Shown here: positions 1 to 12,510 of the stretch, piece after piece
Layout of the letters: each line of letters begins with the position of its first letter
Numbering within the stretch: the first letter of the stretch is position 1
Origin: Drechslerella dactyloides
Lineage: Eukaryota > Ascomycota > Orbiliomycetes > Orbiliales > Orbiliaceae
Reading direction: 5' to 3'
Assembly: GCA_020064725.1 (NCBI GenBank)
Contig: JAGTWJ010000007.1
Span: 1,178,001-1,242,000 of the forward strand
DNA: 64,000 nucleotides
The notes under the pieces: model-generated
Database searches by the model: none
The model's input: the letters and a program-made list of their open reading frames with translations, nothing else
Told to the model about the DNA's origin: nothing
Made by a program: the position numbers and the translations under genes

Positions 1-435
1 CTTTTTAGCAACAAGCGCGAGCCGGAGGTCGTCAAATGTAAAACAGATATATGCTAGCCAGAATAGAAGTTTAGCCAGGGAGTGGCTTGGCGGTTGGTGG
101 AGTTTTCAGCCATTATAATAGTCGTGGATGACCTCGTAAACCAGGCACTGCGACGTTTGGTGTATATAACTTTGATCGATAGAGACTTCCGAAGGGAATC
201 CCAGATTGGTATATCGTCCTTAGTCTCTGCATGCCATAGATACAATACAGTAGCCCTAAAATTTGCAGCTCTAGATGCTTCCGGGCAACCCTTCCGCACG
301 TCAGTAGTACTGGTTCCTTCTCTAGGGTTCTCCGAGGGAATGTTCTGGTCATGACATCATAGTTCAGTGATGATAGAACCTCAGTTCCATTCTACACGCT
401 TCCAGGCATTGATCCCTCAGCTCGGCCTGCCAGAA

Positions 436-530
436 TATAAATAAGACCCCTGCCCCCTCTGCCCCCTCTCTTCCTCTTTTCCATCCTCCTCCTCCTCTCC
501 TTCTCCTCCCTCCACTCCTTGCCATACTCA
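436..530 (+). promoter_or_regulatory. Promoter-like block: TATA box and CT-rich tract
   Basis: A TATAAATA sequence lies at 436-443, followed by a long pyrimidine-rich tract at about 447-530 and then a CA-rich leader. This is the usual arrangement of a strong filamentous-fungal core promoter. The first ATG after it (580) is followed at once by a TGA stop. A later ATG at 644 opens a short frame which, if an intron at 715-779 is removed (donor GTAGGT, acceptor CTATAG), gives only 31 codons ending at 804. It could be the front end of a decayed gene or of a non-coding transcript. Confidence 0.35.
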
Positions 531-3500
531 ATAGCCAACTCCCGATACATCACTCACCACCTTCATCAACCTCAAGACTATGTGATATGTCTGTCCCTCA
601 TGATATATATCTCTTTATATATATAATCACCTAATAGCTAGACATGTATCCTCTTCGTGCAACAAAACTTGATGGCCTATCAAAGATGAAGACGCTTCCA
701 CCAACCCATCCCAGGTAGGTTCCATCACCTTTAACAAGTTAATCCAACATAACGCCCGTGCTGATTGATCTGTCTATAGCAAAATGTTCTTCCATGACAT
801 GTAGCGTTGCACCTACGCAACATGCCTGTTTATGTCGGGGTCATGACAGAGTATAATCAATAGCCAAACTCTTGGCGATATCATGTGGAGAGTCGGCTGA
901 TATCGTGGATATTTGAGGTACGTGAACTCTCTTCCCCCTGTTCCTGCCGATCTTTAAACAGCGTATACGCGTATTGTTTCCATCAGACGCTAATATAGAC
1001 GCATAGGCAAATACAGTACATGCATGGTCTCCTGGGCCAGACACGCGCGAAGTGCATGCACTATTTCAATGTCAGCTAACAGTTAGACGAATATTGTTGC
1101 CACCTGACAATAGTCGGCAACGAAGATGATGTGATAAGATGTTCCCTCGATATATACATACATATAGTAGGTCAGTCTCTGTTCCTCTCGATTCGGTGGC
1201 AGGGTGCCGGTGTGCTGACGCCCGTTTGTGAGATATAGGCTCGCAATGCACGGCGAACCGACGCATCGATAATATAATTAGGGGTAGTCAGGCCTTCGTA
1301 CCAAGCCTCACTCATGTCTACTCGTCGCGTAGCGGCCCTTTACATGTGTGTGAAACAGAGAGCTTTGAGGATGCATACATGGATCACGGCATACTCAGCC
1401 AAGTTGATATATCCAATGACATGCTGTCTCAACCGCGCTTAGCATCGTACGAGAGAGGATCGAATATGCTATGAGCCCTGCTGTATGCCAATCCGGTAAG
1501 AATTTCAATTCTCATTGCTGGAGTCGGTGAGGTGGTCCCAAAATGTGTGCTGACTTGTGACACATTTCCATTTCCATAGCACTGAGTTGCATACTTCTGA
1601 TGAAAATTCAAGGGATGCTATGAGAATACGCCTGGTATTGTCTATCGTGCCATGAATCAGCTCCAGCTCCGAGCGCGGGCCCATTTGGTGGCCGACAAGA
1701 ACTATGTACAGAACCGATCATCATACTTACGACTCGCGAACCATACATATTCGAATGACCGATATGTTTCGGTACATGAAGATGCCATGAGTGCTCCAGC
1801 CAAGAACATGACAACGCTACCCCGGTTGGCATTACTATGGAAGACGCCCATCTTCCCGGGGGGTATGCATATGGCAGCATGGGACCTCCTCAAGATGTCG
1901 GATACTGATGCCTCGCGGTATACGTCGATTACTGTACACGATATACTATAATCGTGCCGCCGCTTGCATCAATCTGGCAAGTGATATGAGCATCAAAGAC
2001 GCAAGCCCAAGATCAGAAATCCTACTCCACATACAACCCTTATCCTTTCATGAAGATCATTGAGCGCATTCCACAATGTGATCAAAGCAGAAAACATGTC
2101 GAGGCAAACGACATAGCAGTCATCTGCATGTATGATCATATTACGACCTCGACCAGCACAGATCTCGGACGATATGCAGACTGCACGCAGCGAAGGGACG
2201 TTTCCGACATCATTTGGCGACAACATCAGGCTGATGAACTCGTCCTGGTTTCAGTGGAGGGCTGCGGAGTGGAGAAACTGGGCATGTCTCTTCAGCCTGA
2301 TATATCTACGTTCTTGTGTCCCGTCGAAGATACATTGTGAGGCTGCCACAGCAACACATCCACCTGTTATATGATTCTCGACCGTGGTGCGTACCCCTGC
2401 AGCTGGCTGATGCTGTGTTCTCACTGCGTGATTGCTAATATGATATATTATGTCGTGTCTCAACTGTAGGTTCTCCACAAAAGGTTGATCATAGCTACAT
2501 GTTTGAGTGCTCGCGTGCGTGCGGTACCAACGACTGCAAGCAAGTACGATATTATGATACCGATTCCATTGCATCACCCGTCTCAATGATGTGCATGCTT
2601 CGCATTTCCCGAGCTGAAATTAAATGGCCAGCTTGTCGTCATAGAAAACAGTATTTTGAAGATTGCCATGGCCGGTCCACAACCACATAGCTACGAAAGT
2701 TCTAGAGCTAACTGAAAACCATTCTTGGATTTGTAGTTCACGACAGCAATATGTCTAGCCGAGGCCAAATAAAGCTCGCTGTATGCGCCCACTAACAACC
2801 ATAGACATAATATGTCGCTGGTTGCCCGTCCATCTTTACAACATGCCAGAATCGATTGATTGAAGTCGTCGAAAAGCACGAAGTTTCTACGAGAAGCGTG
2901 CGGTTTACTATGCTCCTAGTGCTTTCTGCAACGATGTATGAAGCCGATCGAATTCTCATCAGACAATCCGCATATAGAAACTCCTGTACCTCTCGAGATT
3001 ACTCAGATGTTCACCAAATTCAAACAAGCGACATGATATGGCTCTTGGGAGCTAGCAATGACCTATGAAGCCAAAGTCGACATACACCCAATAAATGGGC
3101 AAGCTTCTCATCGAAATCAGTCACCGGGTGCGAACACGATGCGAGCTTACCGAATATATTTCACTACACGAACCCATATATTACAAAAGTCTCGCAAATC
3201 ATGTCCGAGTACATGCTGGTACGGCTCAAGGGCATGCACATCACGGCTGCGCAATGCAAGTTTCCTCTTATGATGCCTTTGGTTCTTGATAATATTCAAT
3301 GAGCTGAGTCATCGGCTCTACGGACAGAGGTATTTCCACGTCTTGGGTATATCAATCCTTTCAAGATCATATGAACGATCCATGCGCAAAAGGGCAGCTC
3401 TGGATGACCTTCTGGCGTTTGCTAAGATCGATCAATCTCATTCAATACTCCTCCCCAAACTGAGTCTGTGAGAGGTTCTCATCCTCTTACGCTACACCTT

Positions 3501-6500
3501 TGCTTGCCCATCTCGGTGCAAGTCTGCCTACGATGAGACGATGCCGACATCAGATCCGATGAAGCTTGTCAATACAGCGAAATATGATTACTCGTCCATT
3601 AAGTTTGGACGAGTTCTGTGAATGGAGTATGCGTACTATACGACCTGACATATTTTCATCCACGACCAGCATGCTCTCTTGAACTACCTAAAGATGCCTA
3701 CAAATGCATCTAGTTCCTTACGGTGTCCTCTTATGATACCTGCTGGAGTCCACGGATCCACGGATCCGGCGGACTATGACTGACGATATGATAATCGAGT
3801 GTTGGGATGGCCGCGACATCATGATCCTTTGAAAACAAATCACAGCCCAGAAATGCCACAGGAGCCGTAATTCGATTATGTCATACTACATACTACGCCT
3901 TACTTACATTCGGAAACTTTTGGGATGCAATGAGGTGATCGAAGTTTTCGCTGACCTCAAGATGCTATCGACATTTTTTATCGGCCACACTGTTGGGCGC
4001 TAAGAAACCGAACAGATTTGCATTGCATGCAGTGCCCGGATTTACTGCCCACTCATATAATATTTACAAAGACATCTTACATCAATAAAAGCCGACGAAG
4101 CAACCGCGTACACGTCCCAGCGGAGTGGATATCAGAGAATATTCAGAAAATGCATCAGAAAGAGGATCCGGCGCGTATAGCTATCAAGTGGAAGGACATC
4201 CGCCGATCGGAGTTTGGCCCAACAAGACCTCGTTCGCTGGATTCGGACGGACGCGAATCATCCACGAGAAAAAGACAGTCGGGCTGCTTGATCGCATTTG
4301 ATGTGCTGGTGCCGCATTGGGGGTGTTCTACTTGCGCATGCGATTCATTGACCAGGACCTTCGCTATAGATGAAGCTGTGCAATGAATTGAAAAGTCACG
4401 ATTCACGGGTTATACGCACAATCGACGCCTCAAGAATCAGTATACCCGATATGCGTACACCTATCGACTGCAACCTTATCTGGGTGAGCCCCAAAGATCC
4501 GACGGGTTGCAGCCACGATTTGACTGCTTCATACATGTCAGCCTCCGAGTCTATGGAGGATATTTCAGCGGAGGGGTGATGGTTTCTATGAGTGCACTTA
4601 TCTGGCTAGAACCAGGTAGAATATTCCCTTCAGTCATGATCGTCAGGTTTCATCAGAACGACTATTCGACAGTACAGATGGTTCACAGATATGTGGCCGG
4701 ATTGTTCAACAACCGGAACTTGATGCGGTGGCAACCGGCTGATACTGAGTACAGACTTCTGCATTTGTCTCCATTCCAGCATTACTTGCTTGTATGCGAG
4801 GCGCACGCAAATTGCCTGATTTTTATGCTTATGATGTATATGGTGATCAATTGTGTGCTTGTTGTCTCGTAAACCAGCTAACCCTGGTTTACGAGTCATG
4901 GGGGGTGGTGGTGGGGTTGGGGGATTGCCGCAGAGTAGAGACAGAAGACTGGTTCCTTGGTGTATCTTTTGAGTCACATAAAACTAGATATCGCCTTTGC
5001 GCTGATACGTCTATGTTAGCATAATGCGAATATTCAAGTTCATCACCTGGGCATTCTGAACAGTCTGTTGCGATACTTCGCCGGCACTTCGTTGGTGTAC
5101 CTGATTTTCATTGGTATGGTTGCAGGTCATGTGCCAGAAGACACATCTTTGGGGGACATGGCCTTGAGTCGGCAGCCGTATTAAGGTACTTCAAGTCATC
5201 TGAACTGGTGCGAAGGAAATTTGACGAGTGGTCATGATCTCTCGTGAACTTGCGGAATGTTATATAACTTCCAAAAATGAAGAGAAGGCGGACGAGAATA
5301 AAGATCGGGAAACAGATCAAGCTGCAGGGGAAGCCCATATGAAAAAGCTCACGGACAAGGTCAAGTCAATGTTGCAACGAACTGCTGGCTGCAATTCGCA
5401 TGTGTCAGAAAAACTCAAGACTACCCATGAGGGAGCGGTTGCTGACATTGAGCAGCATATATGTGGGTGCTGTAGCTACGAATGCTCTGATCCATCGAAT
5501 ATAGCGCAGAGTAGGAAGCAAAGACCCTCCAACCCGGGGAAACATGTTAGACCTGTCCACTTGGAAAGACATTGATATGATAAGATGGGCGGGATCCGCA
5601 ACAGTGCCACTTACCGCGTCTATAACTACACTATTGATTCAGATGACGATAAAACGTAAGTTGTCGACACCCTCATATAAATATTTCCGATATTGTAGTA
5701 ACATTGACTGACTGACCTACATCTGTAGCTTCGTCAGTAGAAATTATCGAGATTGATAGGTCCCGGCCACTACGGCATGTAGCTGCGCAGTAAAACTTCC
5801 TACGCCCACGATGAAAATAAAGACAATGACATATGCCACATGCACACACCCGAGCTTTAGTTCGCACAGCAGAATCGAATGAAGCCGAAGTCTTGAAAGG
5901 ATAATATGTCCAGGCAGTACGAACCTAACAATACCTTAGACAACAGCATCTGGAATCAAAGGATGCTTCGTTAGAAGACGCCAATATATATGTGATATGT
6001 AAATTATTCGGACCGCTTACACGCTGGAATTCATGTATCTGTATTCGAACTGGCTCGGTTAGCTTCGAAAACATTAATGCCGCATACGAAATGTGCCTAC
6101 TTGCAGCTATTGATTCAATATGGCTTATTTTGACACACATGTATAACCAGATGGACGAGCGACACTTTGGTTCCTGATTTATAACAAGTACTCGTTTGTC
6201 TGCACGCACTGGTAACTCAGTTTTATTTGCTCGTCCTATCTAGTATATAGCTAGAGTGTGCTACCAAAAGTTTGCACACACGCTCTGGTTTTGATTGGTC
6301 TGACATATGGCTTTACATTTGAGAGACGGGGCTTCACAGAGCTTACAAGGATACATATATTTAAGAAGAAATTCCTATTGTAATTGATTCCATCATTTGA
6401 TATTAGCGTGTCGTACGATACACGTCTATAAAGCGTCTCAATTGCACGCACTGCACGCTCTTGGAGCTGGAGTTGCTATCTAACTACGAGAAAGATCACC

Positions 6501-8985
6501 GTAACATTGAGCTCTACGAGTGTCGATGAAATATCGTCGCCCCTGATTCTGCGTGCAAATCTGGGTAGTTGTGACGTTATTGCGCTGTAGCGCTGTCGTG
6601 CACTGCCACGATATAGAAGGACGAGCGCGATTTGCGCCAATCAAGCGTACCAACAAATTCTATAGGCCTAGCAGGTAGTGTAGACTGTGTATGTTTAGCT
6701 TGCGAGACCAAGTAGCTGTATACATGTAGACGTTGCCCCTCTCGAGTTGACGCCGCGCCAATAATGCTCTTGGGACATCTATAATCGGCATATCGATACC
6801 CTACACAACCGAGCCCTGCGTGCACGTGCCTGTGTTCTGATAAGCTGAGTCTATGCAGGGACGGCTGGGTTATACAAAGGTAATTAAGGAGATCTAATGC
6901 GCAATGAGCGCTGTGTAACTATATGCTGTGGCCATGCAGTCACTGGATTCGTCGAGACACAAAGGGCGCAGTTTTCACCGCGGCTACACAAATTTCTACA
7001 TCCATAATTTATCACTACAATTTTCTCACATTTTCTCATAACGTTATATCTCTTTCATCGGAGACACAATTTTCTGAATAAAGGCGGGTGTGAGGGAGAG
7101 CCACCGCTTGGATTGTGTTTCTGGAATCGCAGCGCCACACGGCTGAACATATGCGCTTATTTCTGGAGAGCCCCGAGGGAAAGATAAAGAATTCGATTGC
7201 ATCGCGAGATTACGTGCAGCCAACAGCCTATCATCGCCATCGACGACGCAAAATGCGGTCTCGAAGGCGCTATATGTCACGAGATATAGGTAGGGCTACT
7301 ACAGCCTCCATTAAGGTTCTCCCGTCACACGCCCCTTTGGCGAACGGTCCATTGGCCCGCCCAATCAGGATCCGGAGCCACATGCAAGTGTCCCGAGCCA
7401 TCCACGTCTGTCCTTGATCCTGCCAAGCGCCCTGCTAATTTCGGCTCCGGCGGCGGCCTGGCCTGGCCTGTTCGAATGGGAGCATTGAGAAATCGCCTTT
7501 CCACGCTGCTGCAGGCACCTGCAGAACTGTAAGCTGTACCTGGCGAGTGGACCTGCATCTTTGGGTCGAGAGCTGCGAGTCGGCGGCCTCACGGTCGCTG
7601 GTGATTCGCCGGCGGATCACTGTATTATACATGTATACAGTCCAGATTTATAGGAATATTGCAGTGCAGAACCGCTCTCGACGTCGGGCAAATTTGAGAG
7701 CTGAATTTAAAGGTCCGCTCCCACTGGACGGAATGAAGTTTGTGGCAGCGCGGATGGCAATTCAGGGGGATCAAGCCAAACCGGCCGGGTGGGATGGCGT
7801 TTGTCCGCTAGCTGTCAAACCTGCCACACCGGAGTTGAGAAGGAGAAAACCTCCATCGTCGCGTCCACCTGCGACTCGCACGGCATCACGCGTTCGATCC
7901 TGACAAAGAACCACCTGCAGATCGACGTTTAGAAACGCGAGAAGAAGACCAGTGCAATGGTGACGGAAGGTCACGAATGTAACGCGCTCCGCGGATTCTT
8001 TTCGATCTTTCTGTCAGCATCGATGACACACGAACTGGCCGAAGGATGGTCCACAGGCCAGGAACCAGGGGTGCCCTCCTGCTCAAAGGAAGGGTACGAA
8101 ACTCATGCCGTGTCGAAAAAAACGAAGGGTACCCCGCCCCTTATGCATTTTGGAAGCGAGCGCTCAAGCAAACGCAATAATCTGCAGCCAGAAAATTTGG
8201 GAACAGGTGAACCTGGTTAACTTACTAGCCGACGTTGGGATTCAATCGGGCCTAGTCGGAGAGCTGCATGGGGGGTCCTGATAAGGAGTGAAGGCGGTAC
8301 ACGCCATGCACGCCGCCCACGCTTGCACGAGTGGACATCGTGTGCCCTTGCGGAATACAAAACCACTCTGTGCCTCTCTCGCTCAGCCGAGCGAGTCCGT
8401 TCGCTTGCCCTGCTGTTTAGTTGGATAGAATCCGTTCGTTCCCTTCCTTAGTTACATATTCTTCTTCTTCCTTTCTCTGTCAGTCCTTTTTGTTTCCCAT
8501 TTAGCTTGATTCTTTCACTTGTCCTGGACGTACTGGGTACGGACGACACATCACCACAATTACCAACGCTCAGGTGGAAAAGGAGCTGTAGAGCAGACCC
8601 CAGATCCAACCGCAATTGCAGGCTTGCGCATAGACTCGACAGTTCTGGGAAGCGTCGGAGGGAAATTTCTTCAAGATCGGTGCGCAGCGGCAGCTTGTTG
8701 GTTGGATTTCGAATTAGCACAGGAGCATCGAGCTCACTTTACCGCGGAGGACCGTCAAAATCGAAAAGTCACCGTGCGAAAGGAGGTCTTTAATCGGGAC
8801 GTCCGAACAGACCGGGAAGGGCACTCGACGTCGACACACTTCGAAATTAAAACCTCGACCGACTCAATTCGAAAATAGTAAATTATCGACTTCAATCACC
8901 GCCACTTGCATTCCACGTCCTCTATCGCGCCTCCTGCCGAAAACCGATAATCGACAGAATTTTCGAAGGAGGTCATCTCGCTCAG

Positions 8986-9005
8986 GGACAGGACAGGACA
9001 GGACA
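8986..9005. repeat. GGACA tandem repeat
   Basis: Four tandem copies of the pentamer GGACA in the upstream region of the gene at 9763. Simple-sequence repeat; no function inferred. Confidence 0.8.
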
Positions 9006-9353
9006 CAACAGACGGCGACGGGTTCGGATATATTAATACTCGGCCAGCCCTAGAAGTTCTCTGGAAAAATCCTACAAGACGTCGCAGCGAGATTGCCAGA
9101 CTGTCTCGCATATTCATGGTGAGCGAGCCCCCTTCCTGCACTCTCCCCGCCCTCTTTTCCTACATTTCCACCAGCTGCATCGGGCATGCGGTCTGGTGTG
9201 GGTAAATCGCGAGCTGTGTCACATTTATTGGCACGGCCGGATTCGATTGATTGAGGCAACACCAAACCTGTTTCAATCCAACGCTTTGAGGTCGACATGG
9301 AAAACACCATGGCCAGGTCCCCCTGCTCGACATTATCGCCTGCCATGGTTCGT

Positions 9354-9397
9354 TTACCATGGTAATAACGCGTAGACCGTTGCAATTGCAATTGCAA
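9354..9397. promoter_or_regulatory. Two perfect palindromes upstream of the EGF-like gene
   Basis: TTACCATGGTAA at 9354-9365 and TTGCAATTGCAATTGCAA at 9380-9397 are both perfect dyads, and two more CCATGG words lie just upstream (about 9308 and 9343). They sit about 370-410 bp before the start codon at 9763. Dyads of this kind can be sites for dimeric transcription factors, but no specific factor is assigned. Confidence 0.35.
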
Positions 9398-9762
9398 GCG
9401 CTGGCACCGCCACGCACCAGATAATTTACAGGTGCTCTTTCTTCGTCGTCATCAGATGTGATACATTCGAATATTCCATTGGCGGGGCACATTTCGGCTG
9501 ACGCACAAACCGGGCAGCAGGACTGACCGATTCAATTATCCTCTGCGATGACCTCGATATTGAGCTGACATCTACGTTTGCATCAAAGCGGCTGCACGAT
9601 CCCGTCGAACTTTCGTGCGACTGTTCTGTCCGACTTGTCTCTCACCCACCTTCCCGTCATCACTCACGGCTGCGCGGTTGTGTCTCCTATCGACGTCTCA
9701 GGGACACACCCAAGCCCTCCTCCTATATACATCCCACCTCCCCCCACCTACACTAAGAAAAA

Positions 9763-12510
9763 ATGTTGAACTTCAGCAGACGCTCATACAACGGCTACGA
9801 CCAGTCCAGGAACACGCTTGACCGGCTGGACGAGGACCCCATCTACGAAGACCAGCCGACGACAAATCTGCGCGTGGTCAACGGCGGCCTGGAACCAAGA
9901 CACATGCGGAAGGGCAGTTATGTCGAGGACGACGGCGGGTACGCCGCCCCGTTGGGCTCGCCGGAGGGGTATAGCGCTGTAGCGGCGGCGTTTCCAGTCT
10001 ACGGCAGCAAGAGTGGGGCCGCTGCGTCTGACGTTTCGAATAGGAAACGAGACGCAAGGGAGCAGAATTCGAGTTCGAGTTCGAGTTCGATTCCAAGGCC
10101 GTCAGGGCGCAGCGGACGGTCAGGCAATGCGCGCCGCTCTCTCATACAAGGACCCCAGCCCCAGCCACATTCACAGTCGTCAAGTTCACGAAGCTCGAAG
10201 AATCATCTACCGCCTAACCCTGCCAGCACCGTGGAGGCGTACCGACAACAGCAGCAGCAGCTCCAACAGCACTATCTCAGCGCCCTCACCGCACGACAAC
10301 AGGGCGGTCGCCATTCGAACCAGGGGATCGCGAGCAGCCCGTCTGGCTTTGGCCGGTACAGTCCCCCGTTAGAAGCCGACGAGGATGCCGAGGACGAAAA
10401 CATGAGGGCGAGTTCACGGTCCATCATGATTGGCTTCGATTCGGCCGGGGCATCGTCACCAGCACCGGTGAGCGGTGGCGTACCGTCGCCGTCGTCGACG
10501 CCGCAGACGGGCTCCTCCTCGCCTCCTGTGCAGACAGGAGGTCTGGCCCCCTTCCCTGGTGCCAGCGGGAGGAGAGCGTCCGCATCGAGTACGGCTTCGT
10601 CAACGGGGAAGCGCGGATATCCCTCTTCATCACACTACTCACAAGTATCATACGTCTCTACAATTCCCGAAGAGGGCTCCGATTTTGGCCGCCACGGCTC
10701 TTATGCGTCGTCGCATGTAATTCCCTCGAGTTGGGGCTCTCCCGCCGGTGGACTCTGGATCCCTGGTTCCCACGAGGAGCTGATGAGCGACGGGGCCTCG
10801 TCGATATCGAAGGGCAGCAGCAGCAGCAAGAGCCGGGGCGACGATTACGCTGAATTCGACGAGGGCACAACGCTCGTTCGACAGGCGAGCCTGGGGCGGA
10901 AGCAGAAGCCCAAGCTAACGGAGGTCGTCCGAACGGATTCAAAGTCGCGGGGTTCGCGCAGCGAAGGCGGCTCACACAGCTCGCATTCCCAAGCGAGGAA
11001 GGGCAGCGTTGCCTCATCGCACAAGACGGACTCCAAGGGCTCAATGAGGCTGACGGAGAAGGGGACAGTCCTGACCGTTGTCAACGCTGGTGAAATATCA
11101 GAGGAGGCGCAGCCACCCGTGCCGAGGGTTGGGTTCTGGCAGCGGTTATCCCAACTAAGCGTGAAGACCGGCGCGACGGACGTCGCTCCCAAGCCTCTGA
11201 AATTTGGCTCCGGCAAGAACTCGCCGGAGGAAGCCCAGGAAAAAGGTTGGACGCCGCCGTCGGCGAGCGCACCTTTCGGCATTGGCAATATAAACCTCGC
11301 GGTGCCCCAGGCGACACTGAACCGCCCGCGGCCACCACGACTCAACATCGACGCTGTCAGAGAGGCGGAAGCAAGAGGCAGTCTGACAAGCTTACCGGAG
11401 CTGATACGGCGGGCGACGAAGCTTGCGGCCGTGCTAGAAACCGGGTCCCGACCCGACAGTCGGTGGGGCGGGAGCCGCGCACCCAGCATCATGAGCACGG
11501 ATACACACCACCACGGCCGATACCAAGAATCCCTCTCCGACATCCTCGCATCCTTCCCTCCCCCGCTTGCGTCCTCCCGCCGGCTTTCCAGCCGGGGTAC
11601 GACGTGGCCGCTGCCTGGCGAGTTCGCATATCTGCAGAGCGGCGACCCGTCCGAGATTCGCCGGCGGCGTAAGATCTGCGGGCTGCCACTATGGGCGTTC
11701 ATTGTGCTCGTTCTGTTGGCTATCATCGTCGCGACCGCAGCTGTCATATTACCAGTACAGCTCGTCTCGATGAGCAAAGATAAAAACAAGAGCAGCCTGA
11801 CACCGGACAGCTGCACAAAGTCAAACCCGTGTCTGAACGGCGGTATTGCAGCCGTCGAAAGCGGGAAGTGCAGCTGCATCTGCACCAACGAGTTCTTCGG
11901 CCCAACGTGCGCGCAGTCGAACGACCCAGCCTGCACGACGTTCACCCTCACCGACACCACAAACAACCAATTCCTCCCGCGCAACGTCTCGCTCGGCCTC
12001 GCCGTTCCGCGGATCCTCACCGTTTCGCAGCCGACGTTCAACGTGCCTATTGACACCCTCGCGCTGTCGAACAACTTCGCACTACAGAATACCACCTGCG
12101 CGCTGCAGAACGCACTGGTGACGCTCAACGGCCGGACTGCGCCGTTGAATAAAACTGACACCGTGGGGTTGAACGGCGGCCCCGGCTCGGGGTTCGCGCT
12201 GGATGAGAGCGTCGTGGACTTCGGTCGTGTCGCGGTGCTGTACCTTGCCAGCACGAGCGGTATGCGGCAGGCTGTTATGGCGCGGGAGAGCCTGGGCGCA
12301 ATGTTCGCGGCCGGGAAGGACTATGGCAGCGTGAAGGTCGACGAGGGGGTGACTGTCGATCTTACGAATCTGCGAATCAGCACCGGTGGTGGCACAACGG
12401 TTGTAGGCGGACCGAGTGGGCGCGTGAGGATGGCGATGCATCGGCGGAGCGCAGCGGACGATATGAGGGCGCATCTTATCCGACGGCACAAGATCCATAG
12501 CACCTTTTAA
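9763..12510 (+). CDS. Type II membrane protein with EGF-like ectodomain
   Basis: Single uninterrupted frame of 915 codons; the start is preceded by an A-rich context. Residues 1 to about 635 are low-complexity, rich in Ser, Gly, Pro, Arg and Gln, and probably cytosolic and disordered. A basic patch (RRRRK) is followed at about 643-665 by one hydrophobic helix, predicting an N-in, C-out topology. The ectodomain begins with an EGF-like cysteine module at about 684-716 (CNPCLNGG-like start, CSCICTNEFFGPTC end). A 200-residue glycosylation-prone region follows, with Asn-X-Ser/Thr sites. Such proteins are common in Pezizomycotina and are usually annotated only as EGF-domain or glycine/serine-rich proteins, so a surface or cell-wall-sensing role is inference. 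A long antisense frame across it is a codon-bias shadow. Confidence 0.85.
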   Translation: MLNFSRRSYNGYDQSRNTLDRLDEDPIYEDQPTTNLRVVNGGLEPRHMRKGSYVEDDGGYAAPLGSPEGYSAVAAAFPVYGSKSGAAASDVSNRKRDAREQNSSSSSSSIPRPSGRSGRSGNARRSLIQGPQPQPHSQSSSSRSSKNHLPPNPASTVEAYRQQQQQLQQHYLSALTARQQGGRHSNQGIASSPSGFGRYSPPLEADEDAEDENMRASSRSIMIGFDSAGASSPAPVSGGVPSPSSTPQTGSSSPPVQTGGLAPFPGASGRRASASSTASSTGKRGYPSSSHYSQVSYVSTIPEEGSDFGRHGSYASSHVIPSSWGSPAGGLWIPGSHEELMSDGASSISKGSSSSKSRGDDYAEFDEGTTLVRQASLGRKQKPKLTEVVRTDSKSRGSRSEGGSHSSHSQARKGSVASSHKTDSKGSMRLTEKGTVLTVVNAGEISEEAQPPVPRVGFWQRLSQLSVKTGATDVAPKPLKFGSGKNSPEEAQEKGWTPPSASAPFGIGNINLAVPQATLNRPRPPRLNIDAVREAEARGSLTSLPELIRRATKLAAVLETGSRPDSRWGGSRAPSIMSTDTHHHGRYQESLSDILASFPPPLASSRRLSSRGTTWPLPGEFAYLQSGDPSEIRRRRKICGLPLWAFIVLVLLAIIVATAAVILPVQLVSMSKDKNKSSLTPDSCTKSNPCLNGGIAAVESGKCSCICTNEFFGPTCAQSNDPACTTFTLTDTTNNQFLPRNVSLGLAVPRILTVSQPTFNVPIDTLALSNNFALQNTTCALQNALVTLNGRTAPLNKTDTVGLNGGPGSGFALDESVVDFGRVAVLYLASTSGMRQAVMARESLGAMFAAGKDYGSVKVDEGVTVDLTNLRISTGGGTTVVGGPSGRVRMAMHRRSAADDMRAHLIRRHKIHSTF
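10066..10093 (+). repeat. GAGTTC hexanucleotide repeat coding poly-Ser
   Basis: Within the EGF-like gene, about four tandem GAGTTC-type hexamers encode a run of serines. Such coding microsatellites vary readily in length between strains. Confidence 0.8.

Larger units (their letters stand above)
1..9762. other. Gene-poor leading region
   Basis: No reading frame here looks like a conserved protein. The longest open frames are about 120 codons, overlap on both strands and match no family I recognise. Bases 1-7300 are of moderate, slightly AT-leaning composition with many TA and CATATG-type words. Bases 7300-9762 are more GC-rich and probably include the promoter and 5' leader of the gene starting at 9763. 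Exceptions listed separately are the promoter-like block at 430-810 and the palindromes near 9354-9397. Parts could be decayed genes or repeats, but I cannot identify a parent element. Confidence 0.5.

Noticed and set aside
4018..4386. 122-codon plus-strand frame
   Set aside because: No recognisable domain, no promoter or splice support, and overlapping frames on the other strand. At best a decayed gene.
4507..5575. Two further frames of about 115-121 codons
   Set aside because: Unrelated to each other in frame, no family match, no convincing splice join between them.
8519..8878. 119-codon plus-strand frame upstream of the EGF-like gene
   Set aside because: Domain-free. The position and composition fit promoter or leader sequence.
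10845..12254. 469-codon open frame on the minus strand
   Set aside because: It lies wholly antisense to the EGF-like gene. Its translation is low-complexity without domains and is explained by the codon bias of the real gene.
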